Assembly: GCA_024305405.1 (NCBI GenBank)
Contig: JAKNDB010000109.1
Span: 3,162,001-3,226,000 of the forward strand
Origin: Dirofilaria immitis
Taxonomy: Eukaryota; Nematoda; Chromadorea; Rhabditida; Onchocercidae
Direction of reading: 5' to 3'
Length of the DNA stretch: 64,000 bases
The notes under the pieces were generated by a model, which made no database searches, had not been told where the DNA came from, and saw only the letters and a program-made list of their open reading frames with translations. Of this stretch, positions 41,037 through 64,000 are shown one piece after another (position 1 is the first letter of the stretch; each line of letters opens with the position of its first letter). The translations under genes were made by a program, and so were the position numbers.

Positions 41037-44000
41037 AATTTTCATTTTGTTTCGATTTCTTTTAGTTATGAGAGTGTAAAATATTTTGAAATTCTAGCTC
41101 TTTAATGAAAATGGTGTGCGATTGTTGTTGAAAGGCAAGAGACAGGAACAAATAGCAAATTATTATTTCAAACACTTCATATCATCCATCATCTTTCCGA
41201 AATTGTTACCATTATGCAAATTTGCCTGAATGATAAATATTATTTTGCCCGCGTATTTCTCTTCTAGCATCATATAATCTCCAAGTGCAAGCAATTTTTA
41301 CATTCCATTTTTGTAGATAAGCTGTACAAATTGAACGCCAAAAATGCATCATTGAAGTGAGCTTATGGATACCTGGATAGATAGGGAGGGGACATTAAAT
41401 TTATAATGAGTTTAAATAAAGCAGGCAAATTTATAAGTTATACGAATATTTTGAAACGATGGAATCATAGAAAAGGCATTTGTTTATCTTGAAAATTGAA
41501 CTGTAAGGAAAATTTTAAGAAAAATTTTTTTTTTAGAGATTTTGAGATTTCATTGATTTTTGGTTCTGCATTGGAATTTCCATCGATCTTCTCTTTTATT
41601 AGTGTTATTCAGATTTTCTGCATTATCTGTTTCGAAGATATTGGTGAAGACGGCGTGTAAGCAAATAAATGACTTGCTAAATTGAATCTTTGAACCTACG
41701 GATAGGCTGCGATGTGAAATAGAGAAAAGAATGTGGTTCCATTCGATTTATGATACCAGCAGGTTCAGTGATTATTCAGGTTTGAGTTTGATAAGTGTAC
41801 TGATGTGTTGTGTATCTTTAGTTATTTGTTGGAGAAGGAAAGTACTTAAACAGGCGAATTATCTGTAAATTGTAAAGCAATAGTGATCAGTGCGAAATAG
41901 ACCTCTTGAAGGGGCTTACACTGACAAGCCGTCCTGGAAACGAAGCTTTTGTGAGAGCCTCAAACAATCAATTCCTCTTTGTTTTCTTGAGAAGGAGGAG
42001 TCTATCACTTATACATACACATAAGCGTAGAGATATATTGCATATATACGTGTTTGCTTGTGTGTCTGAGCTTGTGAATGGCCTATGCTTAGGCCTATAG
42101 GTTGTTTGCTTTTTAAATAATCCATCGACATTTGTCCATAGTATGTTTTCTGTTCTTGCATGCCTTATTGATCCATTTCTAAAAATGCTAAGTATGTAGC
42201 AGATGTGAAACGGAGGGATTTGAAGGCGTGGTGAAACTTTTAGTTCGACTTACTGATTTTATTTTTTCTTCTTAAGCCTCACTGATGTTTATTTGTTTGA
42301 AATTGTCATTTCACAGCTGCATTTTATATGCTCTACTTTAATAATTTTGCTTTTTGGCGCTTACCATTGTGGTTATTTCAGCATGGCTTTCGCTGTTCCT
42401 TTGTTAAACTATTCATGTGTTTATCTGCCATAAAGAACTGATTAACAGCAAAAGATGATGAAGTCAATCTGATAATAAGTTGATGATTTTTTGAATCTTT
42501 TCAACTCATTGTACTCACATCATCCTTTTGTTATATGAAGACTTTCCTTTGGCATCTTTTGAACTTGTTTGTTAACCTGTAATGTCTGAAAAAAATATAT
42601 TTTCAAGTGTGGCGTCAATAATGCACTCTTCAAGCAACTTTAATTGCATAAAGTACTTTGGGAATGTTTCAAATCGCATGTCATAACAATTCTTGGATAA
42701 CCCAAAATTCATCACTTCATCGCCCATCAACTCAGCTTGTATCTGTTATCAAAATATTTCAAAAATAAGCAGCTTTTTTGAATTTGTAATGTGTCATACG
42801 TGTTGTAAGTCGTCGTTGAACGATTGTTATCCACTAGCTTATCACCATGTATAGCACGCTAAAATTATGTTTATCTTTTATTAATTCTTGGGTTTTTAGA
42901 AGGTACTAACATCGCCTTGCAGCAAAGTTTTTATTTGCCCTGAGCATATTTCTAGTACCATGTCGGAAAATAAATTCCATTATTGTTCTCTGTATGAAAG
43001 TTAAGCAAATAAATCATAAGTTTATTATTACTAAAAAATGCAGGATCTACGTTTCCAGAATATCGGATTAAAAATTTTCCTGTATTTTTTCACATTTAGG
43101 CATCAATTCAGCTGTGAGGCATTGAGGCAAGATGTTTTTAAATTCCAAATTTAAATATGAAACTCAACTTTCTAAGCTATTTTGTTAAGGTTCCTTGCTT
43201 TGTTGTTGGTTGCATCTTCTTTCCAGAAATAAAAAATATCAGAATTGTGATCCCATGCATGCAATCAACTTTGATCTATCATACTACAGAAATTATGTAG
43301 AGTTTCTTTCTTGCTTCATTCAGTTTGCTACAAAATCGAGCTTGTAAATTACATAAAATGAAAGGAAAAAAATTATGAAATGATAAAAAGTATGTGTATA
43401 TATACACCTATGCAAGTGATGGTAACGGTATGGTGGTAAGGATTGGATTGCCACTTAAGGACATGAGTTTGTGCAGTTTCACCTAATGGGAATATATGAC
43501 TCAGGATGCTTGATGACAGAAGGGTATTGAGGAGAAAGTGGATACCTTATTAATTCTCGAAGTAAAAGATTCATGGAACGCTACGTTCTAAGGCAAAGAA
43601 CTTAGTTTCGCGATGGATAGGGAATTGCAAGAATGGCAAATAAAACAAAGTTCGAAGTTCCATATTTGGGAAAGGAAAGTGCTAAACTATTTTGAGAAAG
43701 AACTTTTTCTCATTAATAAATGAATACGTTCAATCCATAAGTTATCAAAGAAAGATCGAGATTTACAGAAAACCAGAAAACTTGTGTAACTTTATTTTAT
43801 CGTTATTTTGGAAGAATTTTTTTCCATTTCCTTATAAGTGCTTCGTGAGCTCGTTAATTTAAACTGTAAAAGTAGTAGAATTCAAAGAAACTGTCAAGAC
43901 TATATAAAAATTAATTTTATTCAAAACAAAGTAAAAGTGGTCCATGCAGTTACAGTTCCATAAAAATACTACACTCAGCGAAAGTTCTATCTTCATTAAC

Positions 44001-46036
44001 TCTGTTTGGGATGTCCAGGATAGCTGCGGACAGGTAAGCTGTCTATTTACGGTAGAGAAGGTAATTTGTAGTATTTTCTACGCTGTACTATTATGGAAAT
44101 AGTTCATTTTTATTCAAAATCGAAAATCTAGCTTGTCTTGAGCTTATATATATTTGTTTACTTATTATTTCCATCTGAAATAGCTTTGTAATATCCGTGA
44201 CATTTTTGCTTTTTTAAGATTGTTGAAGCTTGAACGATTTTCGAAAATTGAATATTTTCCTCTCTTCTCGTTTTTAATTAAATCTTAGAGTGCTTCATTG
44301 CTGGCCATTATTTCTGATAGACATAATGAACGGGAAAAGCTTGGGCAAAGGCAAAAAAAGGAAGAAATAAGTTCGTATAAAATTTATATAACTGAGTTCC
44401 AATTAAATTTATTTTTGGTAACACAAGTTGAATCATTAATTAATTTGTCGTTATTTTATAATGGATTGTTTTTTGTGGCTTGTTGCAACATCCATTAGTG
44501 AGTAAATCTGAGAAGAAATAAGTGAAAGCTGGCGTATGGGAAGAAAATCGTTTTCTGAAAATCGTGAGCATTTAATTTCTGATGTTCTGGAAAAGTGCTT
44601 GCAGAGCATTTTATGAAGAGCAGAACAACTGCTCAATTTTTGTTGGTGTTATTGAAGTAGTTCTTTTTCTTTGCTATTCGATATGAATGTGAATGTATGT
44701 CCAGTGCTTTACAATGTCATTGCTTTTCTCATCCATACTTTACACTGTGTTATTAAAATGAAAAACGATTTGTGTCCATGGTACCCCTTTCTATTGTTTC
44801 AGCGTTTTTGATATCTTCTTTATCGCTTCATTTTTTAATTTTTTCGGAATTATATTTGTTGTCGCATGATTCTAGTGAAGTTAATCTGGAGTAGCTGCTG
44901 ACCGTAAATCCTGAAACTTACTGATTCGGTGAATGCCCAGTTTGACAGTTGCAGAATCTTTTCATCCTTCATATTTGAACACTCTACTTGCTTAACTAAT
45001 CAGAGTTAAAGATGAAAAAAACTACTCAGTTATCTTCCAAGAGAAACGTTGCAGACAACTGAGTACCGTTAAGTAAAAGTTTTCAAATTGGAATCATCCA
45101 TCAAATAGTGCTTGTTTGTTCTTTCATCCTGATGCTCAGAGCTGTCATGTTTGTCAATCTGTTGTCTCCCGACACTCCAGCATGTTATTTCCGTGTCACT
45201 GTCCTGATTACTTGTATGTTTTCGATTCATTTGGACAACTGCTATACTCTTGAAATGCCACATAAAAGTGTACATTCATGATAATATTTGTCGCACTAGA
45301 AATGATGCTCATATTTTTGATCACAGCATAACAGCATATCAAACAGGGACTTACGTGGCCTTCTAAAAGTTCAATTTTTTTTAAAAAATGTTAAATGATT
45401 CAAATTTAATAGTTTATTATTAGATGCATGAAATGTAATTAAGGTAAAATCGATTTTCAAAGACAGCAAAACATTCGAAACTTTGAGATTTTGATGCAAT
45501 TAATATTGGAAAATAGGTAAGAAACTGTCGTTATGAAATGCATGTAACTATTTTATTTTCCGTATAATATAAACTGTACTTGAGAGGCAAATTTTTGCTT
45601 CATTATCCAAGATGGAATTTATTACTTATTACAAAATATCAGTTTGATGTTTTTGATACCCTAAAAATTAAGAAGAAAGAAGCTTTTCAACATTCAAATT
45701 TGTTTATTTAGCGAAGTATGATTGTTTAATAGTGCTTACTTTTAATGTATTAAACAGATTGTTTTGCTAAACGATTGGAATATTTATCGCGTTTTGATAT
45801 CTAAGCGAATCCATGTTGCTTTTTTTTCTTCACAAATCAAAATGAACTGATTTTCACATGTAGTTTGATTCGTCTTACAGACAATTTACTCACGAAGAGA
45901 GCAGTGGAAAATAAAAAAATCGGTTTATACTGCGGTTTTTCGCATCGAATTAGTAGTTCAAAGAGTTTTGAGACGGAATGCACACCTTTTTCGGTGTTAT
46001 TAAATTATGGTAGTTATACCGCAGGCGAATAACGTC

Positions 46037-60789
<14,753 letters not shown>

Positions 60790-63700
60790 TATACATCTTG
60801 TTAAAAATTTCCTTATGATCTTAAACAAATATTTGATATACCGAATTGTGTAATCTTTCTTAATCAAAAATCTTATTGTATTGAAATATGAATATATAAG
60901 TCAACTTTCAAGGATTCTGGAATTCTCTAGTAAAAATTAATTAAAACTTGTCAGGAAAATCGATGAAATAAGATTCTAAGCGGAATGAGACCCGTTTCTT
61001 GTTTATTTTTTTCAAATTCTAGTTCTATTCTGTCTTTAATTGCTTATCTACAATGATATACTATTATTCGTAGTGGGTACGCATCTTTGTTGTATGACTT
61101 TAATTTATGCACATCTGCGGGTTGTGTAATACACTGAATTGATAAGTAACAAAGTTTTGAACTAGCGACTGTTAGAAATCGATTGTTTCATATAACCCAT
61201 TTAATTTAGCGTTTAAGAAATATACAAATTTTCAGCAGCAAAGATTTTGGGAATTCTAATATTAGTGTGAATGCAACAGTTTTCCTATTTTCCGATATTT
61301 TCCTAGTATTACTGCTATAAATCATCTCTATAATTTTTTTCTGTCTGTGCGAGATCAAGTACGATTGATTGGAATTTTATCAGCACATGTTTGCTCACTG
61401 CCTCATAAAGACGCTAGATTGTTTCTTTATTGGTTTCTTTATTGGATTTCGTAATTTCACTTTTCCTTTACTGTATCTTCAACTCATATTTCCAATCAGA
61501 ATTGTTGCAATACTCATGTCGTATACCATGACGTATACGATACCGTTCCGAAAGTGATAGTTTTTCTTTCAACTTTCGCTATATTAGTGGAGTTTCCAGT
61601 TTTTTGACGCACTTTTTCATTGACTTTATCTTAAAAATATCAGTTGGAAAAACTGTTTTCTCTCGAAGCATCGGGTGGTACTGATTAGCATATTTAAACT
61701 CATCAGTTCAGCAATATGTTAGCAAATTTATTTCATATTGTTGAAATCTTTTTGAAACATGAAATTTTTTTGTCTGTGCCTATTGCTTTGTTCGCTTTCA
61801 AAATAAGCTATTTTCGAAATAATTTTCTAAAGCCGTAAAGTGCCCAGATAGCACTGTCCAGTTTAGAAGTAAACTTTCCACTATTTATGCATTTAGGACT
61901 TTCATCTATAAAGTTATTAAGTTTAGTAATTTATTTTTTGTGTGTTACTTTTGTTTTTACAATAATAGTTTGGCACATGGCAGCGGCTAAGAATTTTTCC
62001 TCAGAGTTCGTTTATTTATTTGTATGCACCGGTGGATATAATTATGCTTAGTAATAAATGCGTACATTTGATAATTTTTTTGACGCGACATTCCTTTGTT
62101 TTTCATACTTTCAATTTTTGTCTAGAAATTTCAAATTTCAATTTCTCTAGATCTTATATGAAACGATAGATATTCTTATTGCGCCATTCGCTTTTTTGCA
62201 ATTTTTGGTATCTGTTTGTCATTGTTTTTGGCATATTTGTGTTTTATTTGCCTTTGATCATCACATTTTTTGCTTGTTTCTGACTTTAATTGACTAAAAT
62301 ATATAGAACATTTACTGCAGTCATTTCATGTCCTAAATTTATCCATTTTTTATGCGTCTATTTTATGCTGAGGCACGTGTCCGTCGTGGTGATGAAAGAA
62401 AACACTGCTATATTTTTATGACATTGTATCTTTTTAATAAATTTATCTCTCCTTATATTGTTATTCTTCAGCAGCTTTCTGATTACCTAATCACTGCTCT
62501 ATAGATTTAGAATAAAATTTCATCCAACAATGCGAGGATTTATAAGAAAGAACTACCGAAACTTCAACATGAGATCCATCAGAAAATATTTTCCGTTGAA
62601 ACTATTCGAAATAAATCTTTTCTGCAATCATTAACCAAATAAAGCATGATCATTATATCTCTAAAGTTATTACTTCTGTAGATTGCGGTTCTAGATCGTA
62701 AAAGTGATCAATGAATACGGATGTGAGTGATGCTACCCTGATTTATAGATGGACAATATGGTTTGGTCACTTGTTTGAGATTTTGAAACAAGGCTGAAGT
62801 TGTATATATGTATTTGAATGGAATTTTGAATTAATTTCATGAATTCCTTCAGTCTTTTATATGCATTAGTATTTCTCCGTTTGTATTGGTTTTCATTTTT
62901 ATTTTTACACTTTCTAATCATTGGATAGCAACAAATGGGAATGGGAATTCTTATTTTCTAGTGAAATTAACTGTAAGAGAAATAGTTTTCTTGAGAGTAT
63001 TATTTAATGAGCATTCATTAGAGGTGAAGATAAGATACTATGGGCAACAGTTCATCCATGCAGCAACGCCACAATTACTCAATGTAATATCTCGGCACCT
63101 TGTTGATGTAGAAACTGTGATAGTAGTAGGGCATACCAACTACCAAATCAATTTGTTGCCAAATTGACCTTTGTTCCTTTTTCCTTTCAGCAAGTGTCAT
63201 TTCATTGTTGTAATCTACGGGTGCCTCGGAAATGACCTCTTCACCAGCTCAAATACATCAACACAAATATCATGTTAGGATACATTCTCTTACAAATCCG
63301 TGAACGGACAGTTTATGGGTGGTATTTGCATATAGTTTAAACCCTAATTTAGCAGCAAATTATACTGAAATTGTGCTGCATGTAATTTTCATTTATATAT
63401 GGTTTTTGGTTTCTTTAGACTTGTGATGCCAGCATGAAATAATAACACTGTTTGAATGGACACTGTTTGAATGGTGCGAAAACTATAAGAGTTGATTATT
63501 TTTGTGCGTTTCATGGTTTGAAAAGATTTGTGCCTAAAGAATTTATATAGTGATAGTACTTTCTCACCGTATTACATAAATGATTTTGTGTTTAAAAGGA
63601 CAAATTCCCTCATTTATCACTAAAGTTCATTTACAGATCCATCAGAACATTACCTGTACAGTGAGTCCAATAGAAATCCAAAACAGTAATCAGTCGAACT

Positions 63701-64000
63701 CTGCAGGCGCACAACGAACTTCTTATCAAACGTGCAATTTTTTGACTTGCAGTGGTGCACCTTGCCCTTCCCGAACATTACAAAGCCAGGCTTCTCTTAG
63801 CGGAGCATCAAATATCTATCGGTTGTTTATTCAAGTTCACTTCATTTTACTTGAGAGATTAATTTTTGAGTTTTGAAAACTTTTTGGATTTTTTTCTTTT
63901 AACTTTTTTGCTGAATTAGTTTAAGGAATTGAAATTGTTGACTCTGTTTGCGGAGTCAACACTATTAGTACCTTCAGACGTTGTATTCATTCAGTCAGTT
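60790..64000. other. Downstream of unc-43, no supported gene
   Basis: Should contain the unc-43 3' UTR and possibly alternative 3' exons. The TCC|gtaaat inside the last exon (after 60762) is a possible alternative donor, and a phase-matched acceptor lies at 63636 (tttacag), opening IHQNITCT and ending at a consensus donor gtgagt after 63660. Beyond that a Ser/Asn/Gln-rich frame (EIQNSNQSNSAGAQ) stays open to about 63876. I cannot tell whether this is unc-43, the next gene, or chance. Confidence 0.35.
63936..63961. repeat. Small perfect hairpin (9-bp stem, 8-base loop)
   Basis: tgttgactc and gagtcaaca pair perfectly around the loop tgtttgcg. It is a local palindrome in non-coding sequence and not obviously part of a larger RNA. 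Confidence 0.7.

Overview
The window looks like nuclear DNA of a parasitic nematode, most likely of the filarial/spirurid type. It is strongly AT-rich. Genes are split by short and multi-kilobase introns with TTTTCAG-like 3' splice sites, and the products match nematode families: UNC-43/CaMKII, TGN-38-like, UCR-2 and an ephrin. No bacterial, viral or transposase gene was recognised. Species cannot be named from sequence alone.

Layout: (1) 4-2713, minus: a ubiquinol-cytochrome c reductase core-2 (UCR-2, M16 peptidase-like) gene, complete from the mitochondrial presequence to the C-terminus but carrying several breaks. (2) 3513-4856, plus: a TGN38-like trans-Golgi membrane protein with signal peptide, one membrane span and a YxxPhi sorting motif. 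(3) About 8782-10529, minus: an ephrin-domain gene lacking its first exon, with an unusual unrecognised tail. (4) 10530-32942: about 22 kb with repeats and no gene I can support. (5) 32943-35392, plus: a seven-exon PGAP2/FRAG1-family gene, intact. (6) 35393-46036: about 10.6 kb without a supported gene, including two copies of a repeat built around a (GT)n tract. (7) 46037-60789, plus: the full calcium/calmodulin-dependent protein kinase II gene (unc-43 orthologue), 17 exons, with an alternative exon upstream of the association-domain exons. (8) 60790-64000: no supported gene.

The genes do not form a pathway. They are housekeeping and signalling genes: respiratory complex III, Golgi traffic, cell-cell guidance, GPI-anchor remodelling and calcium signalling. 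PGAP2 and ephrins are loosely linked because ephrin-A-type ligands are GPI-anchored, but proximity here is no evidence of a joint system.

The main anomaly is a series of coding interruptions. Single-base deficits lie in homopolymers of unc-43 (A5) and the TGN38-like gene (G4), a phase conflict and stops lie in ucr-2, and in-frame stops lie in the ephrin-gene tail and in a CaMKII linker exon. Homopolymer undercalling in the assembly explains the first two best. ucr-2 may be a decaying paralogue. I found no convincing new biological system; the most interesting biological candidate is the kinase-less CaMKII alternative exon.
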